Shown here in pieces: positions 1-10,915 of a stretch of 64,000 nucleotides of DNA. Origin of the DNA: Methylopila henanensis (GTDB taxonomy: Bacteria > Pseudomonadota > Alphaproteobacteria > Rhizobiales > Methylopilaceae). The position numbers and the translations under genes are program-made. Under the pieces are notes generated by a model, which saw nothing but the letters and a program-made list of their open reading frames with translations, did no database searches and was not told the origin of the DNA. The stretch is taken from contig NZ_JBHUER010000007.1 in the NCBI RefSeq assembly GCF_042681025.1, positions 1 through 64,000 on the forward strand, in the 5' to 3' direction. Position 1 is the first letter of the stretch. Each line of letters starts with the position of its first letter.

Positions 1-1
1 C

Positions 2-166
2 GCGATCATCTCCGGCGGCAAGGGCGGAGCCGAGGACAAGATCGCCGCCATGGAGGAGGCCGGAATCCGAGTCTCCCCATCCCCCGCACGGCTCGGAAAA
101 ACTCTCGTCGATATGCTCAGGGGCGTCGACGAGCGTCCGGCCCGCGTCGCCGGCGCCGCGCTCTGA
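2..166 (+). CDS. sucD: Succinyl-CoA synthetase alpha-type subunit, 3' end only
   Basis: This is the last 54 residues of a CoA-ligase alpha subunit; the 5' part lies outside the window. The visible tail contains SGGKGGAEDKIAAM, then GIRVSPSPARLG and a short extension ending in AGAAL, which is the typical C-terminus of SucD. The subunit carries the phosphohistidine and CoA-binding site and works with SucC to interconvert succinyl-CoA and succinate. The malate-CoA ligase subunit MtkB of serine-cycle methylotrophs has nearly the same tail, so that reading cannot be excluded from so short a piece. Two hairpins follow directly, so the transcript probably ends here. Confidence 0.8.
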   Translation, partial: AIISGGKGGAEDKIAAMEEAGIRVSPSPARLGKTLVDMLRGVDERPARVAGAAL

Positions 167-180
167 CGTCGTTGCAGCCG

Positions 181-213
181 AGGGTTAACCGGACGTGACG
201 CCCGGTTAACCCT
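181..213. repeat. 12-bp perfect inverted repeat downstream of sucD
   Basis: The arms are AGGGTTAACCGG (181-192) and CCGGTTAACCCT (202-213), separated by 9 nt. Each arm also contains the self-complementary octamer GGTTAACC. There is no T-tract after it. It can fold into a strong RNA hairpin at the end of the sucD transcript, or act as a DNA-binding site ahead of the GntR gene; the sequence does not decide between these. Confidence 0.6.
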
Positions 214-232
214 GAAATGAACCGCGAGTTCA

Positions 233-270
233 CCCCGGACGGACGCAGTCGCCCGTCCGGGGGCGGTTTC
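233..270 (+). terminator. Probable intrinsic terminator after sucD
   Basis: A 10-bp perfect GC stem, CCCCGGACGG (233-242) with CCGTCCGGGG (253-262) and a 10-nt loop, is followed by GCGGTTTC. The T-run is only three bases, so termination may be partial or Rho-assisted. It lies 20 nt after the preceding hairpin. Confidence 0.55.
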
Positions 271-427
271 GGGTTGCGACCTATCGAAGCGCCGATATGC
301 TCTTGGCGACGTGAATCGCTAGAACAGCCGCGTCGGGCGTTGGCGCCTTATCCGAAAGGCGTGGTGCGCCAGAGCCCAGACGTCTGATAACCGGCGCAAT
401 CGCCTCGGATCAGGAGATTCCGCGCTC

Positions 428-1153
428 GTGAAAGTCCCGTTGCGCTGGCCTGCCGCTGAAGAGCCGGCGTCCGAACTCGTGCTGGAGCGCTTCGCGCCCG
501 AGCAGACCTTCAAGACCAAGGTCTACGCCGCGCTCAAGCAGGCGATCCTCAACATGGACATCTACTCCACGCCGGAACCGACGTGGATCGACGAGCGCCA
601 GCTCTCCGAGCGGCTCGGCGTCAGCCGCACGCCCGTGCGCGAGGCGGTGGCGATGCTGGAGCAGGAAGGCTTCGTCAAGTCGATGCCCCGCCGCGGCATC
701 ATGGTGCTCAAGAAGACCAAGCGCGAGGTCGTGGAAATGATCCAGGCCTGGGCCGCGCTCGAAAGCATGGCCGCGCGCCTCGTCGTGGAGCAGGCGAGCG
801 ACGCCGACATCCGGAAGCTGCGCGTGCTGTTCGAGAAGTTCGACGAGGGCCACAAGCCGTCGGACTTCGTCGGCGAATACTCCGCCGCCAACATCCAGTT
901 CCACCAGACCCTGATCCGGCTGAGCGGTTCGCAGACCCTCGCCGAGATGACCGCGAACCTTTTGGTGCACGTGCGCGGCCTGCGCCAGATCACCATCGGC
1001 CGCGACGACCGCGCCAGCCGGTCGATCGTCGAGCATCTCGCGATCATCGAGGCGCTGGAGACGCGCGACGCCGACTTGGCCGAGCGCCATTCCCGCGACC
1101 ACACGCTCGGCCTCGCCACCTATGTCGAGGAGCACGGCGACATCTTCGACTGA
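428..1153 (+). CDS. GntR-family transcriptional regulator (FCD subfamily)
   Basis: This 241-residue regulator has an N-terminal winged helix-turn-helix at about residues 28-95, including the recognition segment GVSRTPVREAVAMLEQEGFV. A C-terminal all-helical FCD ligand/metal domain covers about residues 100-235; the usual His residues are visible in FHQTL, EHLAII and RHSRDH. The start is GTG, supported by AGGAGA at 412-417. FCD regulators usually respond to organic acids. The neighbours (CoA ligase upstream, convergent acetoacetyl-CoA synthetase downstream) fit control of organic-acid or acyl-CoA metabolism, but the target is not shown. Confidence 0.85.
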   Translation: MKVPLRWPAAEEPASELVLERFAPEQTFKTKVYAALKQAILNMDIYSTPEPTWIDERQLSERLGVSRTPVREAVAMLEQEGFVKSMPRRGIMVLKKTKREVVEMIQAWAALESMAARLVVEQASDADIRKLRVLFEKFDEGHKPSDFVGEYSAANIQFHQTLIRLSGSQTLAEMTANLLVHVRGLRQITIGRDDRASRSIVEHLAIIEALETRDADLAERHSRDHTLGLATYVEEHGDIFD

Positions 1154-1156
1154 GGC

Positions 1157-3118
<1,962 letters not shown>

Positions 3119-3280
3119 GCGGGAGGCTCCGGCTGGCGGCGTGGGGAAAGCTGGCGTCGCTAAACTTATAAGCGCAGCCTGAAGCGGCCGGAAGCCGGTC
3201 TTGGCGCTTCGCGGGCGGGGGCGCTATAAGCCGGTACGCTTCGCGCGCGGGGCCCCGTTCCGCAAGAGAGATCCGATCGA

Positions 3281-4999
3281 ATGCGTCGTATCGTTCTCGG
3301 CCTCGTCGCCGCGGCGCTTGCGCTTGGCGTCGCCTTCGCGGCGCTTCTGGCGCGCGGCTCCGAAAGCGGGTTCGAACGCGCCGTCCTCGAGCGGCTTCAC
3401 ACCGGAGCCGGCCTTCGGCTGGACGCGCGCGGAACGGCGGTCGGACTTCTGCCTGCGCCGCGTCTGCGTCTCACAGACGTGACGGTCCGGGCTCCGGACG
3501 GCGCCGAACTCGCCCGCGCGCGGTCGCTGACGGCCACCCCCCGCCTCGCTCCACTGCTGTTCGGACGTGTGGAGCTGGAGACGGTCGCGCTGGACGGTGT
3601 CGTGGCCACCGTCACGGACGCCGATCTCGACGCTTTCGCCGACGCCTTGCGCGGGTGGATTCTCGTGGGGGCGCGGCCTCCTACGCTGCGGGTGACAGAC
3701 GGCGAACTGGTCTGGGGCCACGCGCGCATCCGCGGGATCGATTTGGGGCTCGCCTGGCCCCGCGGCGGCGCGCTCGGGCTGACGGCCGCCGGCCGGTTCC
3801 GCGGCCGCCCGGTGGAGGCGACGGCGACCCTCGACGACCCGACCGCGGTCGCCCTCGGCCGGAGCGGCGCGGTGCGCGCCCGGTTCGAGGGCGGCGGCGT
3901 GCGTCTCGCTTATGACGGCCACACGACGACGGACGGCGCATCCGCCCGCATAGACGGCCGCATCGCCGCGCGGGCGGATTCGATCCGTGACGTCGCGCGC
4001 TGGTTCGGCGCTCCTCTTCCGGCCGTCGGCCCCGAGCTGAGCGGCGCGACGCTGTCCGGCGCCGCCGCCGTGTCGCGCGCCGGCGTCGCCGTCGACCAGG
4101 CGGAGATCGCGGTCGACGGCGCGAACTACGTGGGCGCGGCGCGCTTCGCCCTGTCGGACGCCGGCCGGCCCCAGATCGAGGCCACGCTCGACGCCAGGAC
4201 GCTGGACGTCACGCCCTATCTCGACGGTCTTGCGCCGGCGTTCGGCGCGGACGGTTCGTGGAGCGGCGTCCGGTTCGACGTGCAGCCGTTCCAGGCGGTG
4301 GACCTCGACCTGCGGCTGTCCGCGCGCTCGGTCCGCGCGGGCGGTCTGCGTCTTGGTCCGACCGCCGCCACCGTCACCGTCGCGGACGGCGCGCTCGACG
4401 TCGGCGTCGGCGAGGCGCAGGTCTATGGCGGCGTCGTCGCTGGGAGGGCGCGCATCCGCCCGGACGGCCGCGCCAATCACGTGTGGCTCGACCTGCAGGC
4501 CAGAGGCGTCGATCTCGAGGACCTGCTGACCGCGGCGCGCGGCGAGGCGGCCCTGTCCGGCGCGTTCTCGGTCGAGGCCTCCCTTACGGGATCCGGCGGA
4601 TCGATGGAGGAGATCGTGTCGAGCCTGTCCGGCGAAGGCGCGGCGCGGCTGCAGGACGGGGTCATGGGCGGCTTCCGCGCCAAGGCGCTCGTTCTGCTTG
4701 GCCTTGGCGGGCGTCTGGAGATCAGGTCGATCGACGGCGCCATGACTATGGCGGGCGGGGTGGCCAGGCTCCGGGAGCTCGCGCTCGTCGGTCCGGCGGC
4801 GCGCGTCGACGTCGCGGGGGAGGCGGACCTCCGCACGCGCCGCTTCGACCTCGGGGGCAGGCTGGCGGCCGGGAACGGCGCGTCGGCTCCAGTGCGGATC
4901 GACGGCCCGTTCGACGATCCGCGCCTGAGGCTCGACAGCCGGTCGTCGTTCGGCCGCGGTGGGGACGCCGGGGCGACCGAAGCCGCCGTCGCGCCCTGA
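3281..4999 (+). CDS. AsmA-family outer-membrane biogenesis protein
   Basis: The 572-residue protein starts with a membrane anchor (about residues 4-24) followed by a short basic segment. The rest is the repetitive, beta-rich, Asp/Gly/Arg-rich periplasmic sequence typical of AsmA proteins, with the AsmA-like opening GLRLDARGTAVGLLPAPRLRLTDV. Proteins of this family are thought to span the periplasm and help transfer lipids or support assembly of the outer membrane. The C-terminal segment (GAARLQDGVMGGF...) matches the AsmA_2-type domain. It stands alone, convergent with the polyamine permease gene that ends 7 nt away. Confidence 0.8.
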   Translation: MRRIVLGLVAAALALGVAFAALLARGSESGFERAVLERLHTGAGLRLDARGTAVGLLPAPRLRLTDVTVRAPDGAELARARSLTATPRLAPLLFGRVELETVALDGVVATVTDADLDAFADALRGWILVGARPPTLRVTDGELVWGHARIRGIDLGLAWPRGGALGLTAAGRFRGRPVEATATLDDPTAVALGRSGAVRARFEGGGVRLAYDGHTTTDGASARIDGRIAARADSIRDVARWFGAPLPAVGPELSGATLSGAAAVSRAGVAVDQAEIAVDGANYVGAARFALSDAGRPQIEATLDARTLDVTPYLDGLAPAFGADGSWSGVRFDVQPFQAVDLDLRLSARSVRAGGLRLGPTAATVTVADGALDVGVGEAQVYGGVVAGRARIRPDGRANHVWLDLQARGVDLEDLLTAARGEAALSGAFSVEASLTGSGGSMEEIVSSLSGEGAARLQDGVMGGFRAKALVLLGLGGRLEIRSIDGAMTMAGGVARLRELALVGPAARVDVAGEADLRTRRFDLGGRLAAGNGASAPVRIDGPFDDPRLRLDSRSSFGRGGDAGATEAAVAP

Positions 5000-5006
5000 C
5001 GCCAGT

Positions 5007-5828
5007 TCAGCGGCCCGCGGCTGCGGCGCGTTCGGCCTTCAGCCGCTCGTTCTCGGCGCGCTTGGTCGCGATCGAGGCGATGATCACGCCGGTCGTGACG
5101 ATGGCGATCAGGATCGAGCATACTGCGTTGATCTCGGGCTTCACGCCAAGGCGCACCGACGAGTAGATCCGCATCGGCAGGGTCGTCGCGCCGGGCCCGG
5201 TCGTGAACTGCGAGATCACCAGATCGTCGATCGAGAGCGTGAAGGCGAGCATCCAGCCGGAGACCACGGCTGGCAGGATGATCGGCAGCGTGACCACGAA
5301 GAATGTCTTGAACGGCGGGCAGCCGAGGTCGAGGGCGGCCTCTTCGAGGCTCCTGTCGAACGTGACAAGCCGGGACTGCACCACCACGGCGACGAAGCAC
5401 ATCGCGAAGGTGACGTGCGCGATCGTGAGCGTGAGGAAGCCGCGCTCGAGATTGATCGCCACGAACAGCAGCAGCATGGAAAGGCCGGTGATGACCTCGG
5501 GCATGACGAGCGGCGCGTAGATCATCCCGGAGAACAGCGTGCGGCCCCGGAAGCGGCCGAGGCGGGTCAGCGTCACCGCCGCGAGCGTGCCGAGCACGGT
5601 CGCGAGCGTCGCCGAAACGAGGCCCAGGCGGATCGTCACCCAGGCGGCCTCGAGCAGCTGGTCGTTGTGCAGCAGGGAGACGTACCAGCGGGTCGAGAAC
5701 CCGCCCCAGACCGTGACGAGCTGGCTGTCGTTGAAGGAGTACAGCACCAGGATCAGGATCGGCAGGTACAGGAACGAGAAGCCCAGCACGAGCGCGGTGA
5801 CGTTGACGGCGGAAAGGCCCTTGGTCAC
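5007..5828 (-). CDS. potI: Putrescine/polyamine ABC transporter permease (second)
   Basis: The 273-residue inner-membrane permease has six predicted hydrophobic helices and the conserved EAA loop (EEAALDLGCPPFKTFFVVTLP) that contacts the ATPase. The opening SFLYLPILILVLYSFNDSQ is typical of PotI/PotC. The GTG start overlaps the stop of the upstream permease gene in a GTGA junction, so the two are translationally coupled. It is the last gene of the minus-strand operon potF-potG-potH-potI. Confidence 0.9.
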   Translation of the reverse strand: MTKGLSAVNVTALVLGFSFLYLPILILVLYSFNDSQLVTVWGGFSTRWYVSLLHNDQLLEAAWVTIRLGLVSATLATVLGTLAAVTLTRLGRFRGRTLFSGMIYAPLVMPEVITGLSMLLLFVAINLERGFLTLTIAHVTFAMCFVAVVVQSRLVTFDRSLEEAALDLGCPPFKTFFVVTLPIILPAVVSGWMLAFTLSIDDLVISQFTTGPGATTLPMRIYSSVRLGVKPEINAVCSILIAIVTTGVIIASIATKRAENERLKAERAAAAGR

Positions 5829-6757
5829 GCCTTGCCCTCCAGCTGGCGGGCCTGGACGTTCTGGTAGACCGCGATCGGCACCACCAGCACCAGCAGGAGC
5901 AGCACCGCGATCGCGGACGACACCGGCCAGTCGCGGTTGAGGAAGAACTCGTTGTAGAGCGTCTTGCCGATCATCAGCGTCTCGGAGCCGCCGAGCAGGT
6001 CGGGGATGACGAACTCGCCGACCGCCGGAATGAACACCAGGAAGCAGCCGGCGATCACGCCCGGGATCGAGAGCGGCACGGTGATCTGCCAGAACGCCTT
6101 CCAGGGCGGCGATCCAAGGTCGGCCGCCGCCTCCAGCAGCGACTCGTCGAGCTTTTCGAGGCTGGCGTAGAGCGGCAGCACCATGAACGGCAGGTAGGAG
6201 TAGACAATGCCGATGAACACGGCCGTCTCGGTGTTCATGATGTAGAGCGGCTCGGAGATGATCCCGGTCCAGAGCAGGAAGGCGTTCAGCAGACCCTCGG
6301 GGCTCAGGATGCCGATCCAGGCGTAGACGCGGATCAGCAGCGAGGTCCAGAACGGCAGGATCACCGCCATGACGAGCGCCGGCCGTATCGACTTCGGCGC
6401 GCGCGCCATGGCGTAGGCCATGGGATAGCCGATCAGCAGCATCAGCAGCGTCGAGATGACCGCGATGCGCAGGCTCGACAGATACGAGACCCAGTAGAGC
6501 TCGTCCTCGGTCAGGAGCGTGTAGTTCTCGAAGTCGAGGCCGTTCCACCACTCGACCACGCCCTGCCAGCCGGCCGAAAGGTCGAGAAGCGGCGTGTAGG
6601 GCGGCTGCGCGATCGTCGCGTCGGAGAGCGAAATCTTCAGCACGATCACGAACGGCGCGAGGAAGAAGATCAGCAGCCAGACGTAGGGGATCGCGATCAG
6701 GATGCGGCGGCCGAGGCCGCTCGATCCCGCCCGCTTGGTCGCGACGGCGTCCGTCAT
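5825..6757 (-). CDS. potH: Putrescine/polyamine ABC transporter permease (first)
   Basis: The 310-residue permease has a hydrophobic N-terminal helix (YVWLLIFFLAPFVIVLKISLS), which is characteristic of PotH/PotB, and five further helices. Its EAA loop is visible in ESLLEAAADLGSPPWKAF. It forms the membrane channel with the downstream permease. The start lies 10 nt after the stop of the ATPase gene, within the same operon. Confidence 0.9.
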   Translation of the reverse strand: MTDAVATKRAGSSGLGRRILIAIPYVWLLIFFLAPFVIVLKISLSDATIAQPPYTPLLDLSAGWQGVVEWWNGLDFENYTLLTEDELYWVSYLSSLRIAVISTLLMLLIGYPMAYAMARAPKSIRPALVMAVILPFWTSLLIRVYAWIGILSPEGLLNAFLLWTGIISEPLYIMNTETAVFIGIVYSYLPFMVLPLYASLEKLDESLLEAAADLGSPPWKAFWQITVPLSIPGVIAGCFLVFIPAVGEFVIPDLLGGSETLMIGKTLYNEFFLNRDWPVSSAIAVLLLLVLVVPIAVYQNVQARQLEGKA

Positions 6758-6767
6758 GGCCGGGCCC

Positions 6768-7937
6768 TCACGACGTCAGCAGCACGCCGGCGTCCGGCGC
6801 GAACCAGACATGGACCTTGTCGTCCCAGGCGATCGGCGCGGTTTCGGTGCGGGTGGCGTTGGCGCGGCTGACGCGCATGATCTTCTCGGAGCCGTCGAGC
6901 TTGACCAGAAACTTGGTCCAGTCGCCGAAATAGGCGATGTCCCAGACCTCGCCTCTCAGCACGTTGGTCGCGTCGGGCGGAGGCGGCTCGATCGAGATGC
7001 GCACCTTCTCCGGGCGCAGGGCGAAGGCGACCTCGGCTCCCTGCGCCGGCGCGGGATCGGGGGCGGCGGCCGCGATCTCGACGGCGGGCTCCGCCACGGC
7101 GAGGCGCGCCATGCCTCCGGCGGCGCTCGCCACCTTGGCTTCCAGGATGTTGATGTCGCCGATGAAGTCGGCGACGTAGCGGCAGTTCGGCTGCTCGTAG
7201 ATGTCGCCGGGGGTCGCCACCTGGACCAGTTTGCCGTGGTTCATGACCGCGATGCGGTCGGCGACGGTCATCGCCTCCTCCTGGTCGTGCGTGACGATCA
7301 GGAAGGTGAGCCCAAGCTCCATCTGGAGGTCCATCAGCTCGAACTGGGTCTCCTCGCGCAGCTTCTTGTCGAGCGCGCCGAGAGGTTCGTCGAGCAGCAG
7401 CACCTTGGGCCGCTTGGCGAGCGAGCGCGCCAGCGCGACGCGCTGGCGCTGGCCGCCGGAGAGCTGGTGCGGCTTCCGGCTCGCGAAGGGCTCGAGCTTC
7501 ACGAGCTTGAGCATCTCCTTCACCCGCGCCTCGATCTCGGCCTTGGGCAGTTTGTCCTGCTTCAGGCCGAAGCCGACGTTCTGCTCCACGCTCATGTGCG
7601 GGAACAGGGCGTAGGACTGGAACATCATGTTCACGGGCCGCCGGTAGGGCGGCACGCCGGACAGGTCCTGGCCGGCGAGTGTGATGCGTCCCGACGTCGG
7701 CTCCTCGAAGCCGGCGAGCATGCGCATCAGCGTCGTCTTGCCGCAGCCGGAAGGGCCAAGCAGGGCGAAGAACTCGCGCTGGTGGATGTCGATCGAGACG
7801 TCGTCGACGGCGGTGAAGTCGCCGAAGCGCTTCACGACGTTCTCGAAGCGGATCAGCGGGACCGCGGAGGGATCGAGCCACGGCGCGAACGAACGCCGGA
7901 TCGGGCCGAGGGCTTTCTGTGCCGGCTTGAGCGCCAT
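6768..7937 (-). CDS. potG: Putrescine/polyamine ABC transporter ATP-binding protein
   Basis: The 389-residue ATPase drives polyamine import. It shows Walker A GPSGCGKTT, the Q-loop in MMFQSYALFPHM, the ABC signature LSGGQRQR, Walker B VLLLDEPLGALD and the switch histidine in IVTHDQEEA. A C-terminal TOBE domain begins after about residue 260 and contains an Ala/Pro/Glu-rich insertion (residues about 280-310). The N-terminal extension before the ABC core (about 28 residues) resembles PotG rather than PotA. It is separated from the binding-protein gene by an intergenic hairpin. Confidence 0.92.
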   Translation of the reverse strand: MALKPAQKALGPIRRSFAPWLDPSAVPLIRFENVVKRFGDFTAVDDVSIDIHQREFFALLGPSGCGKTTLMRMLAGFEEPTSGRITLAGQDLSGVPPYRRPVNMMFQSYALFPHMSVEQNVGFGLKQDKLPKAEIEARVKEMLKLVKLEPFASRKPHQLSGGQRQRVALARSLAKRPKVLLLDEPLGALDKKLREETQFELMDLQMELGLTFLIVTHDQEEAMTVADRIAVMNHGKLVQVATPGDIYEQPNCRYVADFIGDINILEAKVASAAGGMARLAVAEPAVEIAAAAPDPAPAQGAEVAFALRPEKVRISIEPPPPDATNVLRGEVWDIAYFGDWTKFLVKLDGSEKIMRVSRANATRTETAPIAWDDKVHVWFAPDAGVLLTS

Positions 7938-7984
7938 GTGCGGGTCCAGCGGGGAGGAGAATTGGACGTCGGGAAGTCTGAAAA

Positions 7985-8020
7985 GGGACGGTCCCCGGCC
8001 AGGCGCGCCGACCGGGGACC
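7985..8020 (-). terminator. Intercistronic hairpin/attenuator between potF and potG
   Basis: Read on the minus strand, a perfect 9-bp stem (GGTCCCCGG with CCGGGGACC at 8012-8020 and 7990-7998, 13-nt loop) is followed by GTCCCTTTTC. It sits between the binding-protein gene and the ATPase gene. Such a structure normally lets the abundant periplasmic protein be made in excess over the membrane components. Confidence 0.65.
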
Positions 8021-8039
8021 TCTCAGTTCTCGGCGCCGG

Positions 8040-9146
8040 TCAGCGCCCGCTCTTGGCCTTGGTCCATGCGCGGGTGAGCGCGCGCTGGACCTTCGAATCC
8101 TCGACTGTCGGGACGGTGTAGAGGCGCTGGAACACCTCCGGCGTCGGGTAGATCGCCGGGTTGCTCTTCACCGCTTCGTCGAGCAGGTCCTGGGACTTCA
8201 GGTTGCCGTTGGCGTAGGAGACGTAGTTCGACGCCTTGGCGGCGACCTCCGGCTTCAGGATGTAATTCAGGAAGATGTGGGCGTTCTCGACGTTCGGCGC
8301 GTCGGCCGGGATCGCCATCTCGTCGAACCAGAGCTGCGCGCCCTCCTTCGGGATCACGTATTCGACGTTCACGCCCTTGTCGGCTTCCTCGGCGCGGCTC
8401 TTGGCCTGGAAGACGTCGCCGGAATAGCCGACGGTGACGCAGATGTTCCCGTTCGCCAGCGCGTTGATGTATTCCGACGAGTGGAACTTGGTGATGTAGG
8501 GCTTGAGCTTGCCGAGATGCTCGGCGGCCTTCTCCACGTTCTTGACGTTCGTCAGGTCCGGCTCGAGCCCGAGATAGGTCATGACGGACGGAAGAAGATC
8601 CTCGGGGCTGTCGAGCAGCATCACGCCGCAGCTCTTCAGCTTCTTGAGGTTGGCGGGATCGTAGACCAGCGCCCAGCTGTCGAGCGGAGCGTCGGGGAAC
8701 GCCTTCTTGACCTTGTCGACATTGTAGCCGATGCCGGTCGTGCCCCACATGTAGTTGATGGAATAGGCGTTGTCGGGATCGTACTTGGCGATCCGCTGGT
8801 AGATCTCCGGCCAGGCGTTGGCGAGGTTCGGCAGCTTCGACTTGTCGAGCTTCTGGAACACGCCGGCCTTGATCTGGCGCGACAGGAATGTCGCGCTCGG
8901 AACCACCACGTCGTAGCCGGTCTTGCCGGTTAGAAGCTTGGTTTCGAGGATCTCGTTGGAATCGAAGACGTCGTAGACGACCTTGATGCCGGTTTCGGCC
9001 TCGAAATCCTTGAGGACCTGCTCGTCAATGTAGTCGGACCAGTTGTAGACGCGGACTTCCTTGCTCTGGGCGAAAGCCTGTCCCGCGAGGCCCACAGCCA
9101 GACCGCACGCCGCCGCCAGCGTGCGCAGCAATCGTTTCGACGTCAT
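8040..9146 (-). CDS. potF: Putrescine-binding periplasmic protein
   Basis: The 368-residue substrate-binding protein has a Sec signal peptide (residues 1-26, cleavage after GQAFA). The mature start KEVRVYNWSDYIDEQVL and the early FDSNEILETKL segment are hallmarks of PotF/PotD. It binds putrescine or related polyamines in the periplasm and delivers them to the permeases. The ATG is preceded by CAGGAGAG. It is first in the transporter operon and divergent from a gamma-glutamylputrescine-synthetase-like gene, which supports putrescine as the substrate. Confidence 0.92.
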   Translation of the reverse strand: MTSKRLLRTLAAACGLAVGLAGQAFAQSKEVRVYNWSDYIDEQVLKDFEAETGIKVVYDVFDSNEILETKLLTGKTGYDVVVPSATFLSRQIKAGVFQKLDKSKLPNLANAWPEIYQRIAKYDPDNAYSINYMWGTTGIGYNVDKVKKAFPDAPLDSWALVYDPANLKKLKSCGVMLLDSPEDLLPSVMTYLGLEPDLTNVKNVEKAAEHLGKLKPYITKFHSSEYINALANGNICVTVGYSGDVFQAKSRAEEADKGVNVEYVIPKEGAQLWFDEMAIPADAPNVENAHIFLNYILKPEVAAKASNYVSYANGNLKSQDLLDEAVKSNPAIYPTPEVFQRLYTVPTVEDSKVQRALTRAWTKAKSGR

Positions 9147-9511
9147 GCGCCGTCTCTCCTGTCGCGATCGCCCGCCGAGGAGGGCGCGAAGGCAAGGCTA
9201 GCCTCGCCGGATAACAGGCACAACACATTCCCTGCCCGCTAGCGCGCCATGCCTTCAAATCATGCTGCGGCGCGGCGGATTGATTTGATTCACGGCCTCG
9301 GGCACGCTGGAGCGACGCCGCCAGCCGGCGTCCGGACGGCTCTCCACCGTCTGGCGCGACCGTTTCGAGATTCCCCCTCCAGACCCGATCCGGGAGCGGG
9401 CCGCGCGACGCGACGGGCGGGACGCCCGCCGCAGGTTCGATGATACGGCTCGGGTCGAGCCGCCGCATCCGCGGGCCCGTCCGGGCTGCGGCGGCCTCGC
9501 GCGCAAGGTGC
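9147..9511. promoter_or_regulatory. Divergent control region between potF and the puuA-like gene
   Basis: The 365-bp spacer must hold promoters for both directions. Two dyads stand out. GGCAAGGCTAGCCTCGCC at 9191-9208 is a near-perfect inverted repeat. CAAATCA (9256-9262) and TGATTTG (9281-9287) form a perfect 7-bp inverted repeat with an 18-nt spacer, in a locally AT-richer patch. Either could bind a polyamine-responsive regulator. No clear -35/-10 pair was identified. Confidence 0.45.
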
Positions 9512-10915
9512 ATGATGAGCAAGAAGAAGCGCAGCAGTCTCAAGGAGGCGATCGCCGACCGGCGCGGCGCGGCCTCTCTCGAGGAGGCGCGCGCCTGGGT
9601 TCTCGAGCGGGGCGTCGAGGAGCTCGAATGCGTCGTGGCCGACCAGGCCGGCGTCGCGCGCGGCAAGATCATGCCGGCCGCCAAGTTCTTCGCCTCGCCG
9701 ACGATGAACATGCCGTCCTCGATCTTCCACCAGACCATCGCCGGCGGCTACGCGGACGACGACGTGGTGGGCGGCGGCGATCCCGCCGACAGCGACGTGG
9801 TGCTGGAGCCCGACTTCGCGACCCTCGCCGTCGTGCCCTGGGCGTCCGACCCGACCGCGCAGATCATCCATGACGCGTTCCATCGCGACGGCCGGCCGGT
9901 CGAGGTCTCGCCGCGCCAGCTCCTGAAGCGGGTGGTCGACCTTTACGACAAGAAGGGCTGGACGCCGGTGATCGCGCCGGAGATCGAGTTCTATCTCGTC
10001 AAGCCCAACACCGATCCCGACTATCCGCTGGAGCCGCCGATCGGCCGTTCCGGCCGCCCGGAGACGGGCCGGCAGTCGTACTCCATCTCCGCGGTGAACG
10101 AGTTCGACGAGCTGTTCGAGGACATCTACGACCTCTCGGAAGCGCAGGGGCTTGAGATCGACACCCTGATTCACGAGGAGGGCGCCGCGCAGATGGAGAT
10201 CAACCTGCGGCACGGGCACCCGCTCGCGCTCGCCGATCAGGTCTTCATGTTCAAGCGCACGATCCGCGAGGCGGCGCTCAAGCACAACATCTACGCCACC
10301 TTCATGGCGAAGCCGATCGCGAACGAGCCCGGCTCCGCCATGCACATCCACCAGTCGGTGCTGAACGCCGACGGGAGCAACCTGTTCTCGGACCCGCAGG
10401 GCAAGCCGTCCTCCGAGTTCTTCGCCTTCCTCGCGGGCACGCAGAAGTACCTGCCGGCGGTGATGTGCGTGCTGGCGCCTTACGTGAACTCCTACCGCCG
10501 GCTGACGCGCCAGTCGTCCGCCCCCATCAACGTGCAGTGGGGCTACGACAACCGCACCACCGGCATCCGCGTGCCGCCGTCGGGGCCGTCCGCCCGCCGG
10601 GTCGAGAACCGGGTGCCGTCGTCCGACGCCAACCCCTATCTCGCGATCGCCGCGTCGCTCGCCTGCGGCTATCTCGGCATGATCGAGGGGCTGCAGCCGA
10701 CGGAGCCGATCGAGGGCTCCGCCCACGGCCTCGACTACGCGCTGCCGCGCGGCCTGCTCGAGGCGGTCGCGGCCTTTGAGGACTGCACGCCGCTTCAAGA
10801 CGTGTTCGGCCGCTCCTTCATCGACACCTACGGCGCGATCAAGCGCGCGGAGTTCGAGACCTTCATGCGCGTGATCAGCCCGTGGGAGCGCGAGTACCTG
10901 CTGCTGAACGTGTGA
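9512..10915 (+). CDS. puuA: Glutamine synthetase family protein, likely gamma-glutamylputrescine synthetase
   Basis: The 467-residue protein belongs to the glutamine synthetase fold. The beta-grasp N-terminal part includes VVADQAGVARGKIMP, and the catalytic domain shows EIEFYL, the metal/glutamate site GSAMHIHQSV, the ATP-site segment VNSYRRL and the loop NRTTGIRVP. PuuA-type enzymes ligate glutamate to putrescine with ATP as the first step of putrescine breakdown. The divergent putrescine transporter and the downstream FAD oxidase support this role over ammonia assimilation. I chose the ATG at 9512 because the conserved sequence begins just after it. Confidence 0.83.
   Translation: MMSKKKRSSLKEAIADRRGAASLEEARAWVLERGVEELECVVADQAGVARGKIMPAAKFFASPTMNMPSSIFHQTIAGGYADDDVVGGGDPADSDVVLEPDFATLAVVPWASDPTAQIIHDAFHRDGRPVEVSPRQLLKRVVDLYDKKGWTPVIAPEIEFYLVKPNTDPDYPLEPPIGRSGRPETGRQSYSISAVNEFDELFEDIYDLSEAQGLEIDTLIHEEGAAQMEINLRHGHPLALADQVFMFKRTIREAALKHNIYATFMAKPIANEPGSAMHIHQSVLNADGSNLFSDPQGKPSSEFFAFLAGTQKYLPAVMCVLAPYVNSYRRLTRQSSAPINVQWGYDNRTTGIRVPPSGPSARRVENRVPSSDANPYLAIAASLACGYLGMIEGLQPTEPIEGSAHGLDYALPRGLLEAVAAFEDCTPLQDVFGRSFIDTYGAIKRAEFETFMRVISPWEREYLLLNV

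Noticed and set aside
6702..8933. 743-residue plus-strand frame opposite the pot operon
   Set aside because: It spans several real minus-strand genes and their spacers and has no domain or start signal of its own; it is a GC-bias artefact.
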